29,813 bases of DNA from Diplocarpon mali (Eukaryota > Ascomycota > Leotiomycetes > Helotiales > Drepanopezizaceae). The notes under the pieces were generated by a model. It did no database searches. It saw only the letters and a program-made list of their open reading frames with translations, and was not told the origin of the DNA. The stretch lies in contig JAENRP010000448.1 of the NCBI GenBank assembly GCA_024741835.1, positions 1-29,813 on the forward strand. The letters are read 5' to 3'. The translations under genes and the position numbers were made by a program. Shown here in pieces: positions 19,457 through 29,397 of the stretch. Position 1 is the stretch's first letter. The number at the start of each line of letters is the position of its first letter.

Positions 19457-21240
19457 AATCTTATAGTTAAAGGAGTTTTCTAAGTAGATTAGAATATTAT
19501 TTAAGTAGGCAAAGTAGAAATTGTCAAAGTAGTTAAAGAGAATATTATTAATAAACTGCTAAAAGGTAGCAGGCCTATTTATCAGCCTAAATGGTAAAAC
19601 CTTATACTTATAAGTCTTATAACGCATGCAAAAGGTAGTTAGGTCCTTAGCTTTAGCTAATATGCAAATATAGTAGAAGGCTTATTATATATCGATTTTT
19701 ATAAAAATACAAGCTTTTGATATATATGCTATTATCTTATTAATAAGTAGAATTAGGTAGGGGTCTTTCTTTATTAAGGCGTTTAGTTTCTAATAATTAA
19801 TATATAAACGTAAGGAGCTATTAGCTTTTCTAATAAAGAGGATTAGGGCTGCCTAAGGGGAACTTAAAGCTTTGATAAATCCTTTATATAGGTTCTTAAG
19901 AATATAGCTTTTGACCTTTAAGAGCTATTCGTTAGTAAGGCGGCAAAGGGGTTCGATTATTAAGTTGTTCTCGCCTATTAGTTCGATTTTATAATCTACC
20001 CTTAGCCTGGTTTTCAGCAGCTGATCAAAGGCCTAGCGATTGAAAACGTTCTTAAATTTAGCATACTAAGGCAGGAGCTTCTAGTCTATTAGCTTATTAT
20101 TGCTCTTATACTTAGCTTATAGCGCTAAACTAAGGCTAAGGGAGCTAATTTCAGCTTACTTAACCGATTCTTAGCGATTGATTTCTTAATCTAAATTATA
20201 AATAGAGCTTATAAATATAAACTCTTTAAGTACTAGTTCTTAAGTTTATATAGCTTGTCTTACCCTAGTTATAAAGCAATAGTAAAGGGCGCTGATTACT
20301 AAGGCTAAGATTAGGCTAATTTAGCAAGCCGTCTTTAAAGGAGTATTCCTTTTTACTAAGAGAGGGAGCAAGGGGTCTAATACTCTTAGTAAGGCCTTTT
20401 TTATATAATTCAGATCTCTTTTCAAATCTTTAAAGAAACTGCTATCCTTAGGTTTATAAAAGGCCACTTATAGGCTAGGCTTAAGAGTGGAATTCGAGTT
20501 TATAGTTTTCACTCGCAGGCTAGGCCTAGGAGTGGAATTCGAGTTATTACTTACTAATACCGAGAGCTAAGCTTAGGCTATTCTTAAGTCTTCGTCCTTA
20601 GCGTCTATTATAGCTGCTTAACAATTGATATCTTATTAAGCTATTAGGGGTTTTATTAGCTATAAGAGATCGATTAGTACGTATTAATTAAAGTAGGAGA
20701 TAATAGGTATATCCTTAGGCTAAGAGATACTGTTTTTCCCCCTTCTATAGGACTATTTAAGGTTATAGTACTTTAGGAACTTTTTACTAATTAAAATGTC
20801 AATTGCTTTTAAGCTTATAATTAAAAAAGGAAAGTTTATTTATCGCCTATTAATTATAAGGGTAAGTAAAACGGCGAATCGAATGGTTTTTCCCTTAAGG
20901 CTATTATAGCTAATAAGGGTAATCGATTTAAGCAATTTAATAAACTTTACCCTAAGTCTTTAAGAGAGCTAGTATACTAGAGACGTTTTAATAATACTAA
21001 AAATATTAGCTCTACTATTAATATAAGTAACTGTTTTAATAAATAATCAATTTTAAGCTAGTTCTATAGGAACTAAGAACTGGCGGCCACTTATTAATAG
21101 ATAGGAATCAAAATCTAAGTCTTTTTATAAATTATAACCTATATTATAGTAGAAGTCTTTGCTATAGCTTAGCAGTTTCCTAATAGTAGGTTGTTTTCTA
21201 TCTTAACTTTAGCTATTATAAACTTGCTTTACTTCTTTAG
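19457..21240 (-). pseudogene. Gypsy pol 5' part: protease and reverse transcriptase
   Basis: The first 5 bp are the right AATCT duplication of Copia C. The minus strand carries protease near 21060-20940, with the D-S-G-A motif changed to N-S-R-A (21008-21019). A spacer with two 23-bp palindromes (20511-20533 and 20466-20488) follows. RT then reads RYKTYKYKVLPFRL and the catalytic box YLNN (19496-19507, YLDD before RIP). Protease, palindromes and RT box share one codon phase. RT continues at 13274 beyond Copia C. The region 20000-20450 is the finger and palm part of RT and is heavily broken. Confidence 0.86.
20466..20533 (-). repeat. Two 23-bp palindromes in the Gypsy protease-RT spacer
   Basis: The palindromes are at 20511-20533 (nearly unmutated, starting ACTCGCAGGC on the plus strand) and 20466-20488. 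Each is followed on the plus strand side by GGAATTCGAGTT. Both encode STPRPSLRV or STLKPSLQV in the pol frame. They are nearly identical to the palindromes in the Copia tail and spacer. Confidence 0.85.
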
Positions 21241-22297
21241 CTTAGGGCAGTCTATTATATAATAACTAAGAGCTCTGCAGTTATAATAGAGATTAAACGA
21301 TAGCTTTAGGCTAGCAGACCTTTCTTAATAGGCCGCTAGCAAAGGGAAATAAGTGCAAGGAGCTAGGGAGGTAGCTATAGCTATAGGTCTTTATAACTCC
21401 CTTTTTAATATACTAAGGACGCGGTCCTTTAAAGAGGAGAACGCAATAGTAGAGGCGACTTATTAAGTATTATAGGCTTCTTCTTACTTAATATTATAGG
21501 CCTTGCGGTCTGCAATAGCTAAGAACTTATTTAAAGTAATATAATTATTATTTATTTTATACTTCTTTACTTAAAGGTCGTTCTTTAAGGCTAAGGAGAC
21601 CTTTTTATAAATATTATTAAACTAGCGAAACTAATCTATCTTATTAGCTATAGTAAAGGTAATAAACTTAAATTAGAACTTATTATATAATATTAAACCT
21701 ATAGTTAGTCTATTATATTTAAGCTTAGTAGACTAAATATAGTTATAGTTAAAGAACCTTTAATTTAAGACCCTAAGGATATTAATAGCATATATAAACT
21801 TACTAATAAAGATAAGATCTATATATTATAAAATCAAGTTCTAAGCTTTACTTATTATATACTTAAAATAGGTAGTAATCTAGTCCTCTCTTAAAGTGAA
21901 ATTGCTTAAGTACTCTCAAATAAATACCTTTATAGCTATCTTCTAAGCATTATAAGTAATTTTACCTTAGTAGTTATTAAAATAGGTTTAAAGGTACTTA
22001 ATCTAATAGGGGTCGATAGCTAAGACTAAAGGTCGGATGATTAGAAGGTAGTAGTCTAAAGGAGGTAGTAAGTCGGCGGTAAAGGATTGAGTATTCTAAG
22101 GGCTAGCACTTAAGGAAGAAGGGATAGTAGTATTATTTTAAAAAGCGGCAGCTATAGCAGCGCTAATAAGGTTCGCGATTTCAGCCTATTAAGCAGTTAA
22201 AAAGAGAGGGGCTAATATAGTAAGGGTAGATATCATTAAAGAGAGTATATCTTCTTCTTTAACTTCAATTAATAGTAATAGGGTATTTCGAGAATCT

Positions 22298-22320
22298 ACT
22301 TATAGGTTAGGCCTAAGAGT
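22298..22320 (-). repeat. 23-bp palindrome in Gypsy gag
   Basis: Plus-strand ACTTATAGGT...GCCTAAGAGT, the RIP-altered form of the palindrome at 20511-20533. It is in the gag frame, which differs from the pol frame, yet has the same codon phase. Confidence 0.82.
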
Positions 22321-22392
22321 AGAATCTATACTAAAGGAGGTTTCTTCTTAAGTAAGCTTAAGAGGAGGAATATCTCTAGGACTAGGGTTGGC

Positions 22393-22464
22393 AATAAGGC
22401 CTATAGAACTATTAGTAGTAAGGCCTATAGAACTATTAGCAGTAAGGCCTAGTAGTAGAGGTAT
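22393..22464 (-). repeat. 24-bp tandem repeat in Gypsy gag
   Basis: Three units of a 24-bp sequence containing AAGGCCTATAGAACTATT; the last is partial. It encodes an 8-residue repeat in the gag frame. Confidence 0.85.
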
Positions 22465-22509
22465 AGTTAACCTTTCACTTCTCTTAAGTGGTATAAGATT
22501 AGAGGTCAT

Positions 22510-23481
22510 AAGTACTAACTCTCCTTATATTATCTGATTTAGTTTAAAGGGACCTAATGCTAAATAGTAACCTATTCAAAAGGGGGAAGATTAGTATAGG
22601 CAGAGCTATATATATTCTTAAAGCCTTTTAATAAAGTATATATTAAGGTATTATAGGTTTATAGATCTTAAAAGAGAAGGTTTTACTTTAGGATTACGTT
22701 TTTATACTAATTAGGAGTTGCAATAAGGTTATATAAAAAGGGGTATAGTATAAATCTAAGGAAGTAGGGTCTAAAGCTTATCACTCTACCAAAGTTGACC
22801 TAGTCTTAAACGGTATAGTATAACTTACTAAAGCTAACTAAGTCTCTATATATATATAAGTATAGGTCCCTTAGTTTATACTTAAGAGTTTCAAAGGAGG
22901 GAGTAAGGAGCTTCGAAGAGTATAAGAAAAGTAATCGATAAGTATAGGTCGATAAGGAGTATAAAGAAGGTCGATGACTTATTTGCAAAGAGGGTTTTTC
23001 AAAGAGTCGAGTTGTATTCAAGGGTTTCGAAGGAGTAAGGAGCTTCGAAGAGTAAAAGGAGAGTTATCGATAAGTATAGGTCGATGAAAACAAGGGGTAT
23101 TAAGTGTTTATAAGAGAAGGAAAGAGTTAAGAAGAGAAAAGTTATTATACTACTTTAGGCAGCAGCCTATACTAGCAAAGCGAGGATATAGTAAATAAAT
23201 TTTTTTCTTTTCGAATTGAACTTAAAGGTAAATTTCCATTTGCAAAATAGAGTAGGTAAAGGGTCGAAAAAACGAGCTAATCTTATATTTAAAGGTCGTT
23301 TTTCAGCTTCCTTTAAAAACTAAATTAATAAGATCTAGGCGCTATATACGAATTGCTTAAAGCAGTTCGTAATAAAAGTATTAAGATCGAGAGATCAAGT
23401 TACTTAAGGTAGTTTAAAGTGACGATTCTAAAGGGGGTAGATATTAAGCTTCTTAGCAAAGGTTAAGTTAATCTTTTCTTA
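22510..23481 (-). other. Gypsy 5' leader with direct repeats
   Basis: No protein gene is supported here. A direct repeat of about 65 bp lies at about 22888-22955 and 23022-23085, sharing GGAGTAAGGAGCTTCGAAGA and ATCGATAAGTATAGGTCGAT. The 71-residue minus-strand frame at 22806-23021 runs through this repeat, matches nothing I know, and is probably chance. The bases next to the 5' LTR (minus strand TAAGAAAAGATTAAC) should hold the primer-binding site, but I cannot match it to a tRNA. Confidence 0.65.
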
Positions 23482-23725
23482 TATTACAACTTGCTTTAGA
23501 GCGTACAAAGGGGCGATAATTAAGTAACGCTGACTGTATTACCTCAAGAGGTATACTATATAATAGAAAAGAAAAGATAAAGAAGAAGAGAGAGTCTCTA
23601 GTAAAGCTCCTCCAGAATAAGTACAGGTGCTTCACTAGCGTGCACGTGATCCAGCCAACTTGCTACCTTAGCGTGCACCTGACTTCGACACGTGATATAA
23701 CCGTGCACGTGATGCGGCCGTAACA
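23482..23725 (-). repeat. 5' LTR of Gypsy (244 bp), well preserved at its outer end
   Basis: It runs from TATTACAACTTG to GCGGCCGTAACA, with terminal inverted repeat TGTTAC/GTAACA. It is in the same orientation and of the same length as 4103-4346. Followed by the TTAAT duplication. Confidence 0.93.
23638..23712 (-). promoter_or_regulatory. Cluster of CACGTG boxes in the Gypsy 5' LTR
   Basis: CACGTG occurs at 23643-23648, 23689-23694 and 23706-23711, with a related GTGCACCTG at 23673-23681. Two lie in the longer repeat GTGCACGTGAT. CACGTG is the core E-box bound by bHLH factors in fungi. In transcript orientation the cluster is at the upstream (U3) end of the LTR, where enhancers are expected. 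Regulatory use is inference. Confidence 0.5.
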
Positions 23726-23856
23726 TTAATAAGAGTTAAGGAAGGAAGGTTACCCCTTTCTTCCTTATAGCTATATACGTATCAATATCCTATTAATTAA
23801 GTAGTAGAGTTATATAATAATATATTAGAGTGATAGCTATATCACCTATCTTAATA
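23726..23856 (-). repeat. Copia E 3' LTR, inner 131 bp
   Basis: The first 5 bp (TTAAT) are the Gypsy target duplication. From 23731 the sequence matches the inverted family LTR to its inner end CCTATCTTAATA; the 126 bp equal the matching part of copy C. Confidence 0.9.
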
Positions 23857-24149
23857 CCTTTACTTAGACCTTACTTTAATTAACCTATAGTTAGGAAAAA
23901 CAATAACTATCCTTTTACGCTAATCTAACTCTCAAGTATCTTTTAAATTAAAATCAATTAATTAATAGCAACCTTTATTGAAACAATTAAACTCTACTTA
24001 TAGGGTAGGACTAGGAGTCAACTTTCTTAAAAGCGTTCCTTTATAAGACTATATAATTTAACTTATAGTCTAGGCCTAAGAGTCGGTTTAAAAACTTTCC
24101 TTTATAAGACTATATAACCTAACTTATAAGGCGGGCCTAAGAGTCGTCC
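23857..24149 (-). repeat. Copia E 3' noncoding tail
   Basis: Three degenerate palindromes near 24000, 24060 and 24123 and the spacer sequence found in the other tails. No gene is visible. Confidence 0.7.
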
Positions 24150-25054
24150 TTAAGCCTGCTAAGCCCTTACTACCTTTTGCAACCTTAGTATATTTTTAAA
24201 GGCTTTAAACTTTATAACTATCTTTAATAGCTTTATAAATCCATCTACTACTATTTAATTAGTTAAGATATAGGTAATTAATAACTTATTCTTTATAATA
24301 AGGTCGTAGATAAAGTAATAGGCAATATTAATATATTTCAATCACTTATATAAGTATGGATTCTTTATAAGTGCAATCGCCCTTATATTATCTATTTAAA
24401 GATTAATATAATTCCTATCTTATTTAATATACTTAGCGAAACCTATATCTTTTAAAACTTAGGTAATTTATAATCCTTACTTATAATTAGACGATATTAA
24501 TATATATTCGGCCTTAGTGCTTATAGTAGCTACTGATTTCTACTTCCTACTTCCTTATAATATAGGTCTATTATATAATACTGCTATACTTTTAGATATA
24601 CTTTTCTAACCTTTTATATTTGCCTAATCGGAATTGATATATACCTTAAGCTTTGCGCTTATATATTTTATTAGTCTATATCTTACCTTCTATATGATTA
24701 TCAATCGAAGGTACCTTTTAAGTCGCTTAACTACGTTCTTATATCAAATCGTTAGATCCTTTAAGTTCTAATTAAGTTACTTAATAATAAAGGCGATATC
24801 TGGTCTTATATATACTATAGTATATATAATCGCTTTAATATCCTATTAGTACTTCTTTAAATCTCCTCTTTACTCATTTTCATTAGTAAGCTCTAACTTA
24901 TTATACTTTCCTTCGATTGGAGTATATTTTAACTTAAAGTTAGAAGTATAAGTGGAAAGTCCTATTCGGTCTAAGATCTTCTTAATATACTACTCTTAAT
25001 CTAATTAGAGTTCTTAAGTAGAGCGGTTCCTTATAACGCAGATACTAAGGATCT
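24150..25054 (-). pseudogene. Copia E pol fragment: RT end and RNase H
   Basis: The minus-strand frame gives the thumb of reverse transcriptase, then RNase H with INSD at the usual A-D-S-D position; here the second Asp is kept although it is lost in A, B and C. Downstream are the ASTKAEY-like segment and the NPHLYK and HINIxYxFI motifs. RIP stops are frequent. The 5' end of the fragment is broken by Copia D at the GATCT before 25055. Confidence 0.84.
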
Positions 25055-25249
25055 TGTTGAGATAGGTGATACAGCTATCACTCTGATATATTATCATATG
25101 ACCCTACTGCTTAATCAATAGGATATTGATACGTATATAGCTATAAGGAAGAAAGGGGTAACCTTCCTTCCCTAACTCTTACTAATATATCGACCATCGA
25201 CCCTTAGAAGCCTTCTTTACCTACTGCGCCGACTTACTTAAGCTTAATA
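25055..25249 (+). repeat. 5' LTR of Copia D (195 bp)
   Basis: It begins with the unmutated TGTTGAGATAGG and ends AGCTTAATA. The 195-bp length matches the family. Confidence 0.94.
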
Positions 25250-25263
25250 GGTTATAAGCCTTA
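25250..25263 (+). other. Primer-binding site of Copia D
   Basis: GGTTATAAGCCTTA directly after the LTR, matching the initiator tRNA-Met anticodon arm with RIP-type changes. Confidence 0.75.
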
Positions 25264-25647
25264 GCTAGACTAATAACTGATTATTGACTTCCCTTAGAAA
25301 GTACTTACGCTATAACTATTAATAGGAAGTTAAATGAGACTTATAGTAAGAGGCAAGCAATTGGCGAATAGGAAGTATAATTCCCTATTTAGCTAACCTA
25401 TATTGCAAGAGGTATGATTCCTTGCTCTATAACCCTTTAGTACTATAAGAGGTATAATTCCTTGCTTTACTATATCTTATAAGAGGTATGATTCCCTATA
25501 TTATAGCCTAAAAACCCTTTTCGGCAAGAGGACTTCCTCCTTATTTAATACTTCTATAATACTACTATTTAATCATTTCAACTTTTCGATAGGAAGAGTG
25601 CCTTTAACTATTTAATTTATTTGATTTTTAATGCAATTCTATTCGAA
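25264..25647 (+). repeat. Copia D leader with minisatellite
   Basis: No gene is visible. The AAGAGGTATGATTCCTT array seen in B is present at about 25370-25540. Confidence 0.68.
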
Positions 25648-28600
25648 ACGGCAATAGCTTCTGATTCCGATTGAAATACTAAGCTTAAAGACCTTTAACT
25701 CTCTCGAAAGAACTAGCAATAATAGTTCGACGATTTAGAGCTTTACTTTAAAAGCAAAGGTATTAAAATAGCGATTTAAAAGACACTTATTAAATATGCG
25801 AAAATAGCCCTTTATACTCCTTCTACTAATTCGTCTACATCTACTTTAATAGCTAATATAATTATTAAGGACCTTTTAAATATATTAAATAAGCTTAGCT
25901 TAAGAGCTTTAGTAAATAATAACTAAGGTTTTTAAAGGTAGATTTTAAATATAGAAAAGGAAAAGGAGTATAAGCTAGCCTTAGCTAAATACAAGCTTAA
26001 GATTAATAGAGGTTTAAGCGATAAAGACTAAGATTTTATTTAAGTTTATAATAATATAAAGATAAGATAAGATACTTTAAAGGTAAAATACTCTTAGATA
26101 ATTGCCTTTAATACTTAATATCTATTATAGTAGATCACTTCATTTTAGTATAGAAAAGATAAAGATAGTAAGGATATAGATATAAATATAAACTCTACTT
26201 AATTTATACTATATAAAGTAAGGAAGAGAGTAAGAGTCGCAGATCCTAAGATAGCTATGACTTTTAAAGAAACTTAGCTTTTTAATTTCCTATTTAATAG
26301 CCTCCCTTTTAAGTTTGCTATCGTAAAATAATCTCTTCTTATTTAACCTAACTTTAAGATCTATAAGAAGATCGACCTCCTTCGAACTATCGAATAAGAC
26401 CTTAAAGGACGCTCTAAATCGGCAAATGCTGCGTTATAGGGCAATAATAAGCCTAAGAAGAAGAAGGAGCGTAGGATAAGCCCTTAAGCTCATTAGGGAT
26501 GCTACTTTTATAATAGTACTTATAATATTACTAATTATAAAGTTAAAAGGCAATTGATTAATATAGTCGCTAGCTTTAATATTAAAAAGTAATTAAAGTA
26601 GAAGTTAAGAAGCAAACTGCCCTTATCCTATTAAAGGCTATAACTATTAAAGAAAGGCAAAGGAAAAGGCTATTTAATTAAGACTTTAGTAAATACCTTT
26701 AATAATAATAATAGGTTATCTGAACTTAAATCCACTTCTAATAATTTAGATAATAATTATAATAAAGATGCTTATATCTTAAAAGCCGATCTTTGTAAGA
26801 TCCTTGAATCCGATTAGTATAATAATACTAATTGTATAATATATATGATTAATAAATCCTACCTATTTAAAGGCCTACTTATTAAAATAAAAAGGCGCTT
26901 TATTAAAGTTGGTAGTAGAAGGTTATATATAGATTTAATAGGTATAGTAGAGATAAATATCACTAGCGTTTCTTTCCTTTTATAAAATGTCCTCCTTATA
27001 TTTAGCTTAAGTATTAATCTTTTATCTAGCTATAAGATTTATATAAAGCTAAATTATATTAGAGTTTTTAATAATCAATTTATATAATTTATAAATAATA
27101 ATTATAAAGTGATCTTTAAAGTAAAAATCAAAAATAGACTTTATATTATTTTAAAGGTAATATTATAGAAATTGACTCTTAAGCTAGACCTATAAGTAGA
27201 TTCCTTTAAGGAAAGTGCACTCTTTGCCTTAATATAATTAAGTAAGGATAAGGAGAATAGATAGACTCCTAAGTTAGGACTATAAGTAGAATGCAATATA
27301 TCCTCGAAAATGACTCTTAAGCTAGGATTATAAGTGAATCTAATAGAAATAACTCTTAAGCTAGGACTGCAAGTAGATTCTGCAGATTCGCTAATAATAA
27401 CTCTTAGGCTAAGATTGTAAGTGAAATTTATAGAAATGACTCCTAGGCTAGGACTGCAAGTAAACTTCGCGGATTTATTAGAAATAACTCTTAAGCTAAG
27501 ACCGCAAGTAGATCTTACTATTTTTAGGAAAACGACTCTTAAGCTAAGACCGCGAGTAGATCTTGCGGTTTTATTAAAAACGACTCTTAAGCCAGGCTTA
27601 TAATTAGAAAATGATAAAACCTCAAACTGCTATTACTATTCCTTTCTAACTGCTAATAATAAAGTATTAACTAATAATAAGCTACTAAAGCTATTAAAAG
27701 CTAAAAGCCTATTAAAGTATTAGCTAATGCATAAGAGATTCGCACATCTAAAGCTAAAGAAATTAAAAGGCCTATATAAGGTCTTAATCTTAAAATAGAA
27801 GATCTAAGTACTTAAGGATCGCTTAGTATATCGAATTTGCAAGCTAATAAAACTTCGAAATCGGACGCAAACTAAGCTTAATCTATAAAAAGATTTAATA
27901 CTAGCGCTAATATCTATTAATACTATTAAACTATTTATAACCTTAATTAAAGGGAATAATTAGTTTTCTTAAATAGTAGATAACTCTACTTAGCAGATAT
28001 AGACCATTTGCATTAAGATTAAATCTAAGCTTATAGAAAAGCTGGAAACTTAGAAAGTGATAAAGGAATGCTAGACCTAGTTAAAGCTAATAGCTATTAG
28101 GTCTAATAATATATTAAAGATTAAGGTAAAGCTTAATAAATAAGCAAAGCAAGGAGTTTATTATAAACTAATTATAATATATAAAGGTTCTTATTAAAAT
28201 GGTATCGCTAAGCGAAGTATCTAGTAAGCAAAGACTGACTATTGCACTTTATTATAAGATACTAACTTACTATTAGAATTCTAGGACCTTGCGATTAAAG
28301 CAAACGTATACCTGCGAAATAGAATAGGTAATAGATTAATAGTTAATAGCATTCGAATATTATTATATAAGGCATATTTTAAATAGAAACTAAGCCTAGA
28401 TTATATCTGCGTTTTTAAAAGCGTCTGCTACTCCTATATTAGCCCGAAGTCCTAGCCTATAGGTATAAAGAGCAAAAAGCTAATAGATTAAGGTAAAGAA
28501 TATATATTTATTAAATATATTAAATAGATAATAAAGTAGTAGATAGTATATATACTAGACTTAAAGCGAGTAATTATATCCTTAATAGTTGAGTTTAACG

Positions 28601-29397
28601 AATCTCAAAATAGGAGAGAGCTATTATTAAAGCTTTATATACCTAGAGATTCGCAAGGTATACTACTTAATAGTAATACTATTAAGCTGAACTAATAACC
28701 CCTTTCTCTTAGCTTAAGTATATTAAGCGCACCTGCTAATTAACGACCTGCTAGTCGCCTAAAGGCTAAATAGACTATTCCTATTATTCGCGAACTGCTT
28801 AAAGTATAGAATAACTTAATATTATCATCCTTTTAATTAAAGTACCTATAGTAAAGGATATCCTTAAAATAAGTATAAGTAATAATAAGCCTCTATTATT
28901 AGAAAGCGGTTCCTTAAATAATAAGCCTATAGAACCCATAGCCGAACCTACGCCTTTAAAGAGGAATAGAGACTTAAAACTAAAAGATACCTTAGATAAA
29001 CGCGAGTCTAAGCGTATCTAAGCTATAATAGCATATAGGATCTATAAGCTCGAACTTCAATAGAGCTTCGACGAAGATAATGCGTTCTTAGCCGCTAGGA
29101 GAATAATGAAAATCTCTCTTTTAAAGATATACAATAAAGCTATTAATAACCTAGAGAATAGAGTAGTATAGAATAAGGCAATCTAAGAGGAAATAAGCTC
29201 TCTTACTGCAAATGGCATATAAATAGAGGAACCGACGCTAAAGGACGTAAACCTAATATTAACAAAGTGGGTCTTTATAATCAAAATATATATAAATAGG
29301 ACCTTAGAATATTATAAGGTAAGGCTTATAGCTAAGGGCTTCTCTTAATAGTATAAAGAAGACTACTTCAATACATTCGCGCTAATAATTCGTATAA
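25648..29397 (+). pseudogene. Copia D gag-pol, RIP-broken and truncated in RT
   Basis: The frame matches that of B. Gag includes LFNFLFNSLPFKFAI and a knuckle with the first Cys kept and the rest Tyr. Protease reads N-N-T-N-C, so the catalytic Asp is lost. The spacer follows at 27175-27600. The integrase zinc region keeps one Cys of its CXXC pair (V-Y-R-I-C-K). The integrase core, the PKS-x-PIGIKS segment and the first RT motif (KxRLIAKGFS) are readable. The 60-residue open stretch at 27421-27603 is a true in-frame part of this pseudogene. The ASDSD region starts with ACG, so the ATG seen in B is probably not the real start. Confidence 0.85.
27175..27600 (+). repeat. In-frame 39/48-bp tandem repeat, copy D (9 units)
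   Basis: Units start at 27175, 27265, 27313, 27352, 27400, 27439, 27487, 27535 and 27583, with spacings of 90, 48, 39, 48, 39, 48, 48 and 48. The first 39-bp unit of B and C is missing, so the frame is kept. GC-rich forms such as TPRLGLQV and LRPRVDL survive here. Confidence 0.86.

Larger units (their letters stand above)
21241..22509 (-). pseudogene. Gypsy gag, RIP-damaged
   Basis: The proposed start is the ATG at 22509-22507 (MTSNLIPLKRSERL); no earlier in-frame ATG was checked to be better. The N-terminus has an 8-residue repeat (GLTANSSI, GLTTNSSI, GLIANPSP) at 22393-22460, then a 23-bp palindrome (22298-22320) read as STLRPNL-x-V. An acidic stretch (EVKEEDIL) and an Ala-rich segment (ISAAIAAAF) follow. 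The C-terminal end has a zinc knuckle of CX2CX4HX4C type at 21247-21288: Y-x2-C-x4-Y-x4-C, with the first Cys and the His changed to Tyr by RIP. Only a few stops fall in the first 150 codons, fewer than in pol. Gag coats the genomic RNA in virus-like particles. Confidence 0.8.
4103..23725 (-). mobile_element. Ty3/Gypsy chromovirus, full length but split by three Copia insertions
   Basis: The element runs on the minus strand between two 244-bp LTRs in the same orientation (4103-4346 and 23482-23725), flanked by TTAAT on both sides. Its own sequence is 4103-5547, 11736-11854, 12055-13274 and 19462-23725, about 7.05 kb in total, normal for a fungal chromovirus. From right to left the order is 5' LTR, leader, gag with CCHC knuckle, protease, RT, RNase H, integrase, chromodomain, polypurine tract and 3' LTR. 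Reading across each insertion restores one frame. Codons of gag and pol are in different frames, with pol at -1 relative to gag, which suggests expression by -1 frameshifting if no indels have intervened. Confidence 0.93.
23726..25054 (-). mobile_element. Ty1/Copia copy E, 3' part only, cut by Gypsy and by Copia D
   Basis: A minus-strand Copia remnant. Its 3' LTR (23726-23856) lacks the outer part, which was displaced by Gypsy and by copy A. The inner side carries the 3' tail, RNase H and the end of RT. It stops at 25054 where Copia D begins, inside the RT motif before the usual ILSIYI stretch. The rest of E should lie beyond D, outside the window. It is the oldest layer in the nest. Confidence 0.88.
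25055..29397 (+). mobile_element. Ty1/Copia copy D, 5' two-thirds, interrupted at 29398
   Basis: A plus-strand element inserted in copy E. Its LTR, primer site, leader, gag, protease, spacer, integrase and the first part of RT are present. Sequence identity with A and B stops at 29397, in the RT motif before the usual IVRINTFYIF stretch, where a different sequence begins. GATCT at 25050-25054 is its likely target duplication; the other end is outside the window. Confidence 0.92.

Noticed and set aside
22806..23021. 71-residue minus-strand frame in the Gypsy leader
   Set aside because: It lies between the LTR and the gag start, runs through a direct repeat, and has no recognisable motif.
23428..23440. 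AAAGGGGGTAG on the plus strand as a second polypurine tract
   Set aside because: It resembles the Gypsy tract but lies on the wrong strand and 40 bp from the LTR; probably chance.
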